From positions 310,001-374,000 of the forward strand of contig JAHLKD010000017.1 in NCBI GenBank assembly GCA_025526935.1: DNA of 64,000 nt, written 5' to 3'. Positions 34,441 to 46,400 of the stretch are shown here, piece after piece. Origin of the DNA: Cladochytrium replicatum (lineage: Eukaryota; Chytridiomycota; Chytridiomycetes; Cladochytriales; Cladochytriaceae). Made by a program: the position numbers and the translations under genes. The first letter of the stretch is position 1. Each line of letters opens with the position of its first letter. The notes below the pieces were generated by a model. It was not told the origin of the DNA. It worked only from the letters and a program-made list of their open reading frames with translations, and did no database searches.

Positions 34441-35895
34441 GTCTAAATTTCAACCTTGTTTTATATTATTGTCGATCTGGCCAAACATGTCGTCCTGCTT
34501 CCAATCCCGGCCACCCCCTTCCCTGCTTAACTACACTAGGCCGCCTAGCCTCCACCATTCCCCGTAGTGCTTGGAAAGCTCTGCAGTGGCTCCTCCTCCA
34601 ATTGGAAGCGCTTTCTTGCACTCCGAAGTGCGATTCGACCCTCGTGTTGACAGCGACGAGGTGATGTCATGGTCTGCTGCGAGAGATTTGGGTCACCGTA
34701 GGCTTTGAGTTTCGGATATTGAGGTGGCCTTGGCTGACTCGGCCGCTTCGGACAGAGGAACTGAGGAGGGCGGTGAGCTCATAGTGTTTCCTTCCGATGT
34801 CAGAGAGAAGATACGGAAGGTGGGCGTCAGCAGCCCATGTCACTTTGGCCGATACAGAGAGACGGATCAAAGCAACTCAAATTGTAGCCATTTTTTATCT
34901 GATCTGGTGGGTTGGTGTTTAAACTTTTTGAAGTGCAGATTCATTTGCGGACCAAAACTTTCTTGTCTACCGAGTGATTGCTCAGATAGGCCGATTGGGA
35001 TCATGCAATTTGTCCATACCGCTTCAGGAGGAAATTTACACGAAATTTTCCTGGCGAAGAGATTGTTCATCAAACCTCTATAAGTGTAAAGAGTAGATCA
35101 CTGTCTTCGGTGATCATGACCAAAATAATCCAAAAGTACAGAGAATCGCGGCGAGTCGTGTAGACGGAATTGCGAAGAAGAACAAGTATTAGCTCTTGCA
35201 TGAAGAACAGGGGGCTTCGTTCAACGGGCTGGTAAGAACATCGTGTGCTGGGGGCGATGGGGGGAATAGCTGAATACTTCCGAGGACCACACTAATAGAG
35301 AGTCTGCTCTGGCATTACTGCTTTTTCATCACAGAAACAAAAACAGTTCAGCCGCTTGAGCAAACAATAAGAAGTACGACATAATTGAATCACGCAAGAG
35401 CGAATATCAATTTCTTCTCAATCCAATCAAACTAGTAGGACGTAATCGCTCGGCACTGATTCTCGAATAACACTACTGTACATGTGTGGTTGTTCACAAT
35501 GGAGTTGAAAAAGGAGAGAGAAAACAAGATTGTTATGTAAGCAAGTTCACGAGACTACCGTCTCGCGATGCTGGCTGAAACAAGGCTAATAAAGCGATAG
35601 ACCCGACATACTTCCATTTGCGAAATGATGCATAAAGAGGAGTGAGAAATAGAGACGATTGTGTGTTACGGTTTCGGGATGTGCGGCTCACGGACTACTT
35701 GCGTAGCTCCTGTCTTATGATCCACGGAATGCGAAGCGTCGAACGGAAACCTCGGGACCCTTCATCCACCACAACCCTTCCCCGGGACCACGGAATCCAA
35801 CCAAATTATGCACCCACATGATAAACACATCTGTCGAGTTTGAATGAAGATAAGTAGAAGAGAAACAAATTGACGACCGCTGGAACACCGAGATT
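34441..35895. other. Non-coding, no gene recognised
   Basis: 1.45 kb between the MFS transporter and the 3' end of the F-box gene. Only short frames; one at 34724-35083 starts acidic and polar but matches nothing. Confidence 0.4.
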
Positions 35896-38159
35896 TCACC
35901 CGCTTCTGCCCTCCGAGCCGACCGTCTTCACGCTCTTCTTCCTCGCCTGCACAATCTGTTCCTTCCTCATCGCCGCCTTCATCACCGTATCCATCTTCAC
36001 ACAGTCAGCAACCATCCTCATGGTCTTCACGATCCGCCGTCGGTTCCGCATGTTCGGGCTCTTGTCGCAGTCCAGATACCACCGTCTCCAATCCAACCTC
36101 ATCACACCACCTCCACCACCTCCACTTCTCCCAGATAAACTCCCAACAGATCCGGACTTGGGCCTCTTCCACGTCAAATATCCATACCCATTGCCCGTGT
36201 CCACGTAGCCCACCATCCCGCCTCTCGGGCTCCCGTTTGCGCCAACAGAGCCGCCTGCTGCTCCACTCATCGCGTTCCCCGATCCATGCGGCGGCACTGC
36301 GTCGTCTTCGTCGTCCAGGACCCAGCCCTCTCTCCAACACACGTACTTCCACACTGTCCCCATGAGATGATTGTGCAACGTGGTCTGGAAGTACTGGCAT
36401 GTCGCCTCGAGAATAAAGATGTCTCGCGCGCCTAGGTAGCAAATGATGTGCTCGAGAATGTTTGTCGGGAGGGACGTCAGGGTCACAGGCGGACGCGGTA
36501 GGGGAAGCGGGTACGGCGATGCCAGGGTAGGGGAGAAGAAGCCGAAAGGGTGGTGGTGGAACATTTGCCCACCTTGGATGGTGTATCCACCATATGAGAT
36601 CGGGATACCGATGCCATTGGTGGATCCCGCAGAGCTCGATCCCGATGACGAAAATGTCGAGGTCGGCGGAGTTCCGGAGCTCGAAGAAAGGTGATGTGAG
36701 TAGAAACCGCGCGGAGAAGTTTGTTGCCGCTGCTGTGCATGGGCATGGCGCATCAAGGTAGGATTCGAGCTGTAACTTCGTAGTTCAGGCTGAGGCAGTG
36801 CGACCAATGTCGCAGCGGAGGAGTTCACACTCGCAATACTTCCAGCCGAAGGAGGGCCATTACTCCAGTGTGATTGGGAGAGTTTACCAGTGAAATAGTT
36901 CCCTGATCCTGCAGGCGCGGACGGCGGACCCATGTTGTAACCAGATGATTGGAGCAAGTTCTGGTGCGAGTGCTGTCCTTTAAGAGTAGGTGCAGATGGG
37001 ACCATGGTGTGATGGTGTGGGATATGAAGGGGGGGCAGCTGCTGTTGCAGCCGTTGCTGCGAGGAAGTCGATGAGGCTGTCGAGTGAGCACTGTGCTGAT
37101 TCTGTCCATGGCTCATCAACGGCCTGCGTAGATCCTCCATACTGAAAGCCGAAAGGAACCGAGTCAGTGCACCGATCGACGATGGACCGTGGTGTGCCTG
37201 TTGATGCTGCGCTGGCGGTGGAGGTTGCAGAGGCGGATACTGGGACACCTGTGGTGACGGCGTGGGAGATCCACCCGGTGCTCCTCCGTTCCGACGGGCA
37301 AAAGTTGCCAGAAAGTTTACAGCCGAACCAGGGGTAGATCCGCCACGTAATGTCTGCTGAGATGAAACTACTTGAAGAGGTTGAGGAGGCAGTGGTAACT
37401 GAGAATTGTATGGAAGAGCCGGAGGCGTTGCCGCCGACATCATCATAGATGGCGTTGGTGTAAGAGGCGGGAGGTTCGTGGATGACCCGCTAGAGGCTGG
37501 TCGATAAGAGCGTATCGGAGGAACAATGTCAGGCCTGCTGACGAGCCATTCCTCTCCTCGGTTGAAAACATAGTACTGCCACTGGTTGCGAATGATTTCT
37601 CCGTAGTCAATTCCATTGATACGCGGGAACTCGAGGTGATGCGTAAAGAAATTGGCATCAGTTTGTGTGAGGAAATAGTGTACATCGGCCCAAGTAATGT
37701 CTCGAAGGCGGAGTTCCACGTCCATCAATGTCTTGCAGACGCCGTGAATCATAAAACCTTGTCCGTCAAGATCATTTTGCAATGGACCTGCCCCAAATGC
37801 TCCCTGAGAATCAATAAATGGATTCTCTTGATGCACATACGTCTTTTTTGGGGTTGGACACCGTATGTAGATCCTTCGGCAACAACCCACCAACCCTGGT
37901 GGAAATTCCACTTCAGTCGACCCACTTCCGAGAACTGGCCACCGTCCAGCAGGACTGTAACGAGAGATCTTATGAGTTCAAACTGAGTCAGTCAGATCAA
38001 CTCACCCAGAACTCTTTTAAGAAACTCGTCATTGCTCTGCATACTCTTCGAAAGAGCCACTCGATTCTCTGCTTTGGTATCAGGATACGCAAATGACGCA
38101 CTCCCGTCCGCTGGACATCCGCACAGCAAACAATAGAAAGCGTGAGGATCATGTGGCAT
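35896..38159 (-). CDS. Long F-box protein with disordered middle
   Basis: Exons on the minus strand 38159-38006, 37954-37841 and 37787-35896 give 719 residues. The N-terminal 190 residues look folded (VALSKSMQSNDEFLKRVLG, FHQGWWVVAEGSTYG, GIDYGEIIRNQWQYYVFN). A Gln/Ser/Pro/His-rich disordered stretch of over 300 residues follows. Near residues 520-575 there is an F-box (LTSLPTNILEHIICYLGARD, then ATCQYFQTTLHNHLMG, WKYVCWREGW), and the C terminus is strongly basic. The acceptor before 37787 (GGGGCAG) was chosen because it alone keeps the frame; the nearer CTCAG leads to a stop. Probably a substrate adaptor of an SCF ligase; target unknown. Confidence 0.82.
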
Positions 38160-38895
38160 GGTGAAAGGGAGTGTTGAAACGAGTTGCAGGAAAACTCTGG
38201 TGACCACACTATGGTGTTTTTGAACAGATATTCGAGAGTGATCGCAGAGAAAGAGATGGTGGATCATAGGAGTTGGAAGACACGTAAGATTGTGGACATT
38301 GGTCTTAGGTTTTCAGACTCAAACTCACATAAAGTATTCCCGGGCCAACGCAATTGACCGAGTCAGAGCGTATTACCGAAGGTCCCAAAGGCGGCGTTCA
38401 ATATCCCTCCGAAGCCGCTTGTGAGCTTATTCGATCAAGTTTCGCAGACGAAAGTTGATAACAGATAACGCGGGATTTAAAAAACCACGAAGTCTGCGAC
38501 CGGAAGACTCACCAGAGAGTGCGAAAGGACCCTGAAGCCGTGCCACGACAACAATGTCCTTGGCGCACTTCTTGTAAATATGCCAACCACAAAAATGAGT
38601 GGTCAGGTTGGGAAATAGTTCAGCTCGCGACGTGGTGCGGAAAGGAAGCAGATCGATCTTTTAGCACGGCGGGCCGTAGCGCCTTGCGGGAGGGAAAGAT
38701 CAGCGACAACGGCTTATTTGGGAGGAGGAGCGACGCGTCTACGAGGCGTGCATGCCAGCCACACAATGGGGATGGAAAACATTCTTATTTACGTTATATC
38801 AGAATAAAAAAAGAGAGTGCAAGAGAAGGAATTTAGACGTAGATCAAGAGCAAATGACTGTAAATTCAATAAAATAGAATAAGAATAAGGCGAGT
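38160..38895. other. Intergenic, no gene seen
   Basis: 5' flank of the F-box gene and 3' flank of the next minus-strand gene. Open frames here are short and unlike known proteins. Confidence 0.4.
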
Positions 38896-40004
38896 TTACC
38901 AAAGGACGGGATCGGGCTCGTAAACATCGCGGCGGGAGAAAGCGTCTACATCGTGATCCACCACAAAACCTGGGCTTTTGTGGTATCCGCGTTTCCGTCC
39001 GTTCATTCGCGTCTGTTCGTCAGCCATGGAAACGTGCATTCGTTGCATTTCCCGGATCCGCCACGCAGGATCGATCAAGCTGTTCGAGATACTGCTATCG
39101 CCGTCCGAATGCGTTCGGATAAATTTGAAAAGAGAAGGCAGTCTTGATCCCAATATCGGACTTACTCCTTCCCCGTCCGTGAGAGCCTCGTACTCGTCCA
39201 GCGGCATTGGCACCAAAGGATCCTCTTCATCGGTCTCCATACGTCTCTTTTCTCTCAGTAGACGTCTTCGTCGCTCAACCATCGCCATCCAAGGAGAATG
39301 CAGTTCTTCGTCTTCGGATTCGCTGATCATTAGTGAGAGCAACGATCCGCGCCGGGGTCTTGTGCATGTGATCTTTTCTCTGTCGTGACTGCTAGTTGGA
39401 GACGACGCTAGCGGAGTTAAGGGAACCTTGGCAAAGAAGTCGTGCGATTCGGCAGGAGACAACGCGGAAGACGCCACAATCGTATGTGTACATTCATCTG
39501 GCTGACGGTGCATGGTTGAAGATTCGGCACGAGGGGCAAATGTAGAAAGGTTATAGCATCGGATAGTGAACTTCGATGCCGGTTCTTGTTTGACGCAGAC
39601 AACAACGCTGCTCAGCAAGCGCTTTGGCGGTGGAGCTTCCGGCAGCTGATTCTTCATGAAGATCGGCAGAGCGCATGTTGAAGGAGCTTGCTCAGCAGGC
39701 TTCACACCCGCCGATGCACTATTCGGCACAGCATCCGTTACATTCTCAACGGCTTTCTGCTTGGCATGCTCATCGCAACTCTTGTGAATTGCTGAATTGC
39801 TGGTTTACTGGTGCGGGAGAGTGTCTGTTTCAGTGAATCTACCGAAACAATCGAGTATTCATTTCGCTTGCGAGCTTTCGCCTTCGGAGGCAAAATGCAT
39901 TTCGGTGTAGTTGTCGATATTGGTGCCTTTCCACCTGTCACGGATGTTAACCGCAGCGGTCCTTTCATTTCGATCCGCTGGATGGTAAGCATCAAGTCGG
40001 TCAT
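38896..40004 (-). CDS. Uncharacterised low-complexity protein
   Basis: Exon 1 40004-39843 and exon 2 39780-38896 give 348 residues if the 62-base intron GTAGAT to CACAAG is used; the frame does not connect otherwise. The protein is polar, with basic patches (LPPKAKARKRNEYS, ERRRRLLREKRRMETDEED) and acidic ones (ISESEDEELHSPW). A conserved-looking C-terminal part (PAWRIREMQRMHVSMADEQ, then YHKSPGFVVDHDVD) may be the functional piece. A nuclear location is plausible from the basic clusters. No domain recognised. Confidence 0.6.
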
Positions 40005-40850
40005 TGTGCATACCAGTTTGACTTAGTTGGTGGAGCAGTTGTGTCCGAGCGTTTCATGCAATGCTCCACGGCGCTGCGCCAGTGGTGCTCGGACGTACGG
40101 GGCACCGCACGTACGGGAGAATGGGAGAATGATTCTTGTGTGGAGCGGCTGGTGATCCCGCGAGCGTCCGTTCTGGAAAGGCAAGAACGATATTTATGTG
40201 TTCTGGAGCTTAAGTCAGAAGTGAAAGACTGAGAAGTTCAATCAGAAAGCGGTGGAATATTAGCAGTACAGTACTTGTGAATGGATGGATCCATACCCGT
40301 GCTCAGTTTCCTGTTGTGAGATATGTCACAAAATATAATGATGGTGTCACAACACAGGGACTCGTGTCAGATGGGGGCACCATTCACACGGACTCGAAAT
40401 CACCACCACAAAGAGATAACTGGATGGTCATTCTCACGAACAAGCTCGACTGTGATAAAAATTTGAAAAGCGTAACATTACATTGGCCAACCTGCATTGT
40501 GGTCACTGCTCAAGTGCCACCTCACTGCTACAACTGCGCTACCCACCGTCTCTGGGGTTTGCCTTTCTTAGTGTGTGAGAAATTTTAGTCATATAACCCC
40601 ACATGGTCATAATTAACTGATCGTCCCATCCCTGATTTGGTTTTGTGCCGCCACAGCAGACTGAACTAAACGCCCGCTGGAAGCCTCACCCTGTGAGGAG
40701 AATCCCTTCAGGTAAGTGCGAATCAACTGCAGGCATGTCGCTTTTGTTTGGGATGGTGCTGATATTCTCCATGCCAACAAAGAAAGCCAGCCAAGTAGTC
40801 AAAACCAAAATCATACGATCCGTCATCAACTAACTTCGCCGTTGTCAGTC
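40005..40850. other. Divergent intergenic interval
   Basis: 846 bases between two divergent genes; presumably carries both promoters. Short frames at 40041-40232 and 40277-40588 have no recognisable similarity. Confidence 0.4.
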
Positions 40851-42946
40851 ATGCAACTTCCTCCCGAACTCGCTAGCGCGACCACCTCCCTAAGGGTGAC
40901 TCTGATTTCGTTTGGAACCCGTGGTGACGTCCAACCCTTCGTTGCACTCGGAAAGGTGAGCTAAACCATTTCGATTCAACGTGCTTGAATGGATCCACGT
41001 CGCGAATGTATCTTTCGTCTGCGGCGCCTTTCCGAGCTCTGTATGCCGAATTTCAATCTCTGTCTTGGAGATTTCTCATTTTTATGATCAATTGACGGAC
41101 CTATACTGACCGGGTAAAATTTCTTCAGGCACTGATTGCGCGTGGGCATTCTGTTCGTCTTGCGACCAACACACGGTTCCAGCGATGGGTCGAATCGCAT
41201 GGGCTTGCCTTCCGCTCGGTCGGAAATGACGAAATGGTTCTTGAAGTCATGGTATGCTGACAAGGAAGTATGAGATTTTGCCATGCTCATTTCCTTCGTT
41301 CCTAGGCTGCGTTCAGTCAGTACGGTTTTATTAGCCCCCAGGTTGGAGCACTGATGGCAGAAAAGCGAATGGAGGATTTCTACATGTCGGTGTGGTCTCG
41401 TGCTCTATCAGCCGTTGATGAGGTAATTGACCAGAGGCTACCAAGATTCAGATTTTTATCGTCTTCTTATCCAGGGAACAGACTTCCTTTTGTCGAATGT
41501 TTTCTCTATCTGTGGGCAGCACATTGCACAAGGTCGCAATCTCCCCCACTTTGAGGTCTTGCCCATGATCATGTTCAGGACATCTTCGGTCCCAGCAGTC
41601 ATTGGACAGAGCTCGTTGGCTCTGCGCGGAGAAGCCGAACCCGGATGGTTCTTGCGAAAAGTGAACAAATTCACCCACGAGGTGTTTGCGTCCATCTGGT
41701 CGGTTCGATTTTTGGGTCTTATCAACCGCTTCCGGTCTCAAATGCTCGGAACAGTACGTGAAAAAGATGGGGTAGCATCGAAAATTTCTGAAAACTGGAC
41801 TTGCAGTACACATTGGGACCTATCGAGCTATTCAACTTTTTCTCGCTGGAGAAGGGATACAGGGGCATCACAACATTCACACCCCGAGTTTTGGATGACA
41901 TTCCACCCCAAGTTTACGGAGTGTGAGTGAATAGTGCATTGAATGCTGAAACTGTTGACTCAATTTTGGCCTTTTGAAGTGGTTCTTGGTTCTTGCATGA
42001 CGCAGAAGGTTCATACACGCCCCCTCCCTCAGTGCAGGCACTTCTCGCTGACCCCGCAAAGCGGGTGGTCATTTACATTGGTTTTGGATCCATCCGGACA
42101 AAGAAACCTGTTCAGACAGTACGAGACATAATCAAAGTTGTAAAGGATGCAAACGTCTGTGCTATCGTCGCTATCGGTGGTCTTGTGCTCGACGCCCCAG
42201 ACATCACGTCAACACCAGCTGGTGAGTTTAAGCGAGCCATGCATTAGTTCTATAGCTGAGAGATTGACGTTTTAGCTGTGGCAGATTCATCTAGCCCTCA
42301 ACGAACAGACTCGATGAGTTTGCCAGGAGCAGGCAGCACGAACGAGCTCGCGTCCCTTAAGAATAACGACGTTGGAGGTGCAGCGTGCTGCACGTCCTTT
42401 AACCCGTTCGCGTGGTGCATGCCCTCGATGAAGGGCGAACCTGACGAAGAGGCACCGCTGATTGACAACGATCGCTACGCTCCAACGGCTGAAGAGCAGA
42501 TTGCGCGGATTACAAGCACATGCGAGCGTGAGATGTCGGGCCAGATCGCGTTCGTCAACTCGATCCCGCACGACTGGGTGTTCCCCAAAGTGAGCCTCGT
42601 CGTTCACCACGGCGGCACCGGAACCGTGATGGAGGCGTTCAAAGCAGGCAAACCGCAGGTCGTGAAGCCGTTCTTTGGAGACCAGTACGTGTGGGGATCG
42701 CTCGTGGAGCGCAACCGTGTCGGGAAGATGGTCACGCCGAGCGTGGAGCGGATCGCGGACGGGCAGCTTTCCAAAGCGATCTTGGAGGTGATGAGGCAGC
42801 CGCAGTATGCGGAGACTGCAGAGAAGCTTGGGAGGGAGATTGTGCAGGAGGACGGAGTTGGTGCGACGGTTGCGTTGATTGAGAAGGAGGCGGCGAAGAT
42901 CGCGGCGGAAGGTGGGTTGCAGTTGCAGCAGGGACGAAGGGATTGA
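40851..42946 (+). CDS. Sterol 3-beta-glucosyltransferase-like UDP-glycosyltransferase
   Basis: Transfers a sugar, probably glucose from UDP-glucose, to a sterol or lipid. Seven exons (40851-40955, 41129-41251, 41306-41422, 41475-41753, 41807-41922, 41980-42221, 42276-42946) give 550 residues. The N-terminal GT28-type domain has LISFGTRGDVQPFVALGKAL. The middle has GSWFLHDAEGSYTPPP and VVIYIGFGSI. The C-terminal donor-binding domain has NSIPHDWVFPKVSLVVHHGG, TGTVMEAFKAGKPQVVKPFF and DQYVWG, the sterol-glucosyltransferase form of the UDP-sugar motif. Unlike yeast Atg26 there is no N-terminal PH/GRAM region, so it is a soluble short form. An insertion of about 70 residues with a CCTSFNPFAWC segment interrupts the C-terminal domain. 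A fragment is duplicated at 24345-24495. Confidence 0.9.
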
Positions 42947-43466
42947 GGGTGGTGGGGGCTGCGGCCGAGCGGCAAGGTCGTGATGCTGATCGCCGCGGCC
43001 TGGTGTGTGACAGTTGTTGTGCGCACGGAGTTTCTGTCATACAATTAGAGAGTCCGATTTTGGTGAGCATTATTGGATAGACAATATTCATGAAGCACAG
43101 TTGCGGTTGCAGAGCGCTTTTTTGGTTCTAGATGGGTTTAAAGTTATTGCAGTTATGCCATGTTTGATTGTTAATTTTTCAACGTTTCTATAGAAAGTGG
43201 TGGTACGACTTTGCCGTCGCTGAATTACAGCCCAATAGGAGTGCCTGTCCAGCCACCACCCCTCCCATCACATCACAGCTGGCCACCGGAACGGTGTTGC
43301 TCAACCCCTGGAACTTACTGATTTGGGACTATCTGCTTCTTGTCGTTGATGCCTGCTCGATAGATCGCTGAATGGTAAATGGTCCTCATCATCCAATGAA
43401 GTTGCGTTGGGCGTGCGCTGATTTTACTTCTTAACCTGATTTGCCACCACGCATCCACCACAGCAA
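42947..43466. other. Intergenic, no gene seen
   Basis: 520 bases between tandem plus-strand genes; 3' end of the glucosyltransferase and promoter of the RasGEF. Confidence 0.4.
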
Positions 43467-46400
43467 ATGGATGAATACATTGGTGACGGTACTCCCTTGC
43501 CGGGTTATTATGGTGTGATCGGCCCACCGGGCTTTCCTCAAGGTGGGGCTGCGTTCGGCGACCTCATGTATGGTCAGCCTGTCCAGGGCTTTCCCCGACA
43601 ATCGAGTCCTGGCATTCCAGGCTTTGTACCACTCACAGCAAACTCGTTCCCCGCTCCCCCGAATGGCGGACAGTCTTCTCCTTTCATGAGACATTCGACC
43701 CCTCCTGCGATGGGCGGCGCAAGTACTAACCAACATTCTGCACCACCCAAGAAGGAACGCAGAGCGCAATTGACCACACTCGCACAGAAATTAATTGAGA
43801 CGCTGGATGACCTTACGGTCGGTCTAACGGAGTCCGTTCTGGCTGCCTCCGATGTGCTCCGCTCGATCCACGACCGAAACGATATCTTGAGCGCAACGCA
43901 TTTCGTCGTCACCTCTCTGAAAGACGGGCTCGGTTTCGTAGAGTTTATTTTATCGGCTGGTATCACAGCAGACGAAGAGCTGCTGCAACAGCAACATTAT
44001 CCCGGTTCGTTTGGCCGGATGGGGTCCGGATCACGCCCGAGTGCTGCAGACGGCGCACAGCGCACCGCGAATTATCTGAAAAACGCCCAGGCGTTGCACG
44101 AGATTCTGAACCAACACTTGGCGATGCTGGTCCGCGAGGCGGCAGAGTACACCGAGTCATTGCCGACGAGACGTAACAGCGGGGGCACGGCGAATAATTT
44201 CTTCGGGCCGAGCAGTTTGATGAGCACGAGTCCGGTGCCGAGCTTGATGAACGAGTCCGTGTCCAGCATGATATCTGGGACCGACGCCGGTGCTTCGTCG
44301 TCCAATCTCAAAAATTCTATTGCGCAGCGCTTCGAACACATCGAGAATGACTTTAAGACGCTGATGGGCAACGTCAATGCGATCTATACTCCGCAGACGG
44401 TGGCGCTCTTGTCATACCGTATTTGCCAGCGGGATGCTGAGGCGATGCGTGCGAGGTTGAACCGCGACACCATCCCCAGCACATTCTTGTTGAGGCTGTT
44501 TGAGATATTGAACGGGAATTTGGTGACGGTCATGGAGTCGCTCAAGCGGGTACGGCTGAGCGTTACCGATTCGCGCGAGTATGAGATCAAGACCGCCGTC
44601 GGCGGATTCCTGAACAAGTCGATCGAGATGCTTGGATCTGGCGACGTCTTCTTTGCTCAAGTTGAGAAGTCGCTGAGAACTGTTTCGACACACCAAATCC
44701 CAGGCAACCCCCCGCTGCTCGCAGCAACTGCCATGACGATGAGAAATCTAAAGTCCATCTACCCTTACGCTCTCAATGCAATTGCAGAGGAGGCGATCAA
44801 AGTCGTCTTTGCAGCTCAATCGTTCGTCCAGACGCAATCTCGTGAGAGCCGGCGGTCACTTCGGACCATAACCCAGTCGTTCGAAAGCGTTGTGCAGAAC
44901 CTGAATCAGGTTGTCGAGGATGTGGTGCACTCGGCTCGGTTGGATCAAGAGGACGAGTTCTATTTTCTGCAGCAGGAAGCTGGATTTGAACCATCCGAAG
45001 ACGAGCTGATGACGTTTGACTCGAGCGCACCGAACACGCCTTTTATTTTCTCTGGTGGAGGTGGCACCGGAGGTTTTGGGACTGGACTTGCGAACCCCAT
45101 GGGAAATCAGGGTGCTCCGTTGCGACCTACCTTGATGCGAATCAACCCAATAACTGGTGTACAGCAACCAATTGGTGGGATTGGCGCAACTGCATACTCG
45201 AACGCAGGAAAATTCAATCCACTAGCAGCAGCTCAGCAGCCAGGAAAGATGAATCCGCTTGCTGCTGTGCAACAACTTGAAAAGTTCAACCCACTTGTCG
45301 CCGTCTCGTCTGGTGAGAAGGTCAATCCGCTGCTTGTTGCGTCACAGAAAGTCAACCTTGGCGAACCCAACCAAGCTGGCAAGTTCAACCCTCTCATGGC
45401 AGCTCAGCAGGAGGTCGGAAGACTAGGGCCAGAGAAGGTGAATCCTTTGGCTACGGTGAGTCAAAACTTTGGACGTAAGGAGAAGGATTCTCCGTTCTCG
45501 AAGGTCAATCCGCTTGCAAGCATCAATACGAAAACAAACTCTCTGTCGAGCGTTAATCAAGACTATGGTAGTCCTGGGAGTGGCAGCATTGGTCTTGGTG
45601 GCGGAAGCAGTATATCTAGCACCAACAGGTATCTTGGAAACGACATGGTGGACAATATTGCTCGACCTGGTGGATACTCTGATTTGTTCACTGCTGGATA
45701 TGCCAACGACAGCGTTACAAATGATCTTACCGGATACGGTTCTGATGTCAGTACACCAACAGCTGCCCACCACCCTGACGCCAGAAGGAAGGAGCTGCTA
45801 GTCGACAATGATTTGCCACCGGCATTCAAAAAATACTTCTCGGTCCCCGAGATGATAGGGATCGATCCCACATTCGTGCAGGCGTGGAAGTTGCGGATGG
45901 GGACGCTCAGCTTTTTGGAACTTCCTCCCGAGGACCTGAATGGCGATGCAGAGGTTCCCAACTCGAGGCCGTCAAGACACATTCGGCAATCTTCCGAACT
46001 GACTGACGAAGCTTCCGAAGTCGGTTCGTACACCCAATCCTTATCCCGGCTCAGTTTGGATTCGGGGAACAACGACGGTGGATTTGCGAGCATGCATGCC
46101 TCGAAACGTAGGGATTACTTGCACATGCTTGTGCGACGAACCGTGACATACCTGAACGAGTGCTTGGGCGCGTCAATCACACATCCGTACGAGCTCGCTC
46201 AAGCCGAGCGCCACGGGATCAAATTGGGCACCAGCGGGTTCGAGGGATCTTTGCGCCACTCGCTGAACCAGCTCAACATTGTGGTTGAGAAGCTGGCGGA
46301 GGAAGTGGAGGGGCTAGTGATGGGACAGGACAACGAGCATGTAATTAATTCCCCAACCGAGCGAAAGATGATCGAGCGTGAGACGAAGCGGCTCGGACAG

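Noticed and set aside
39780-39842. A 17-base intron (GTAAAC to TTCAG) in the 39-kb gene
   Set aside because: Far too short for a spliceosomal intron; a 62-base intron from GTAGAT at 39842 restores the frame instead.
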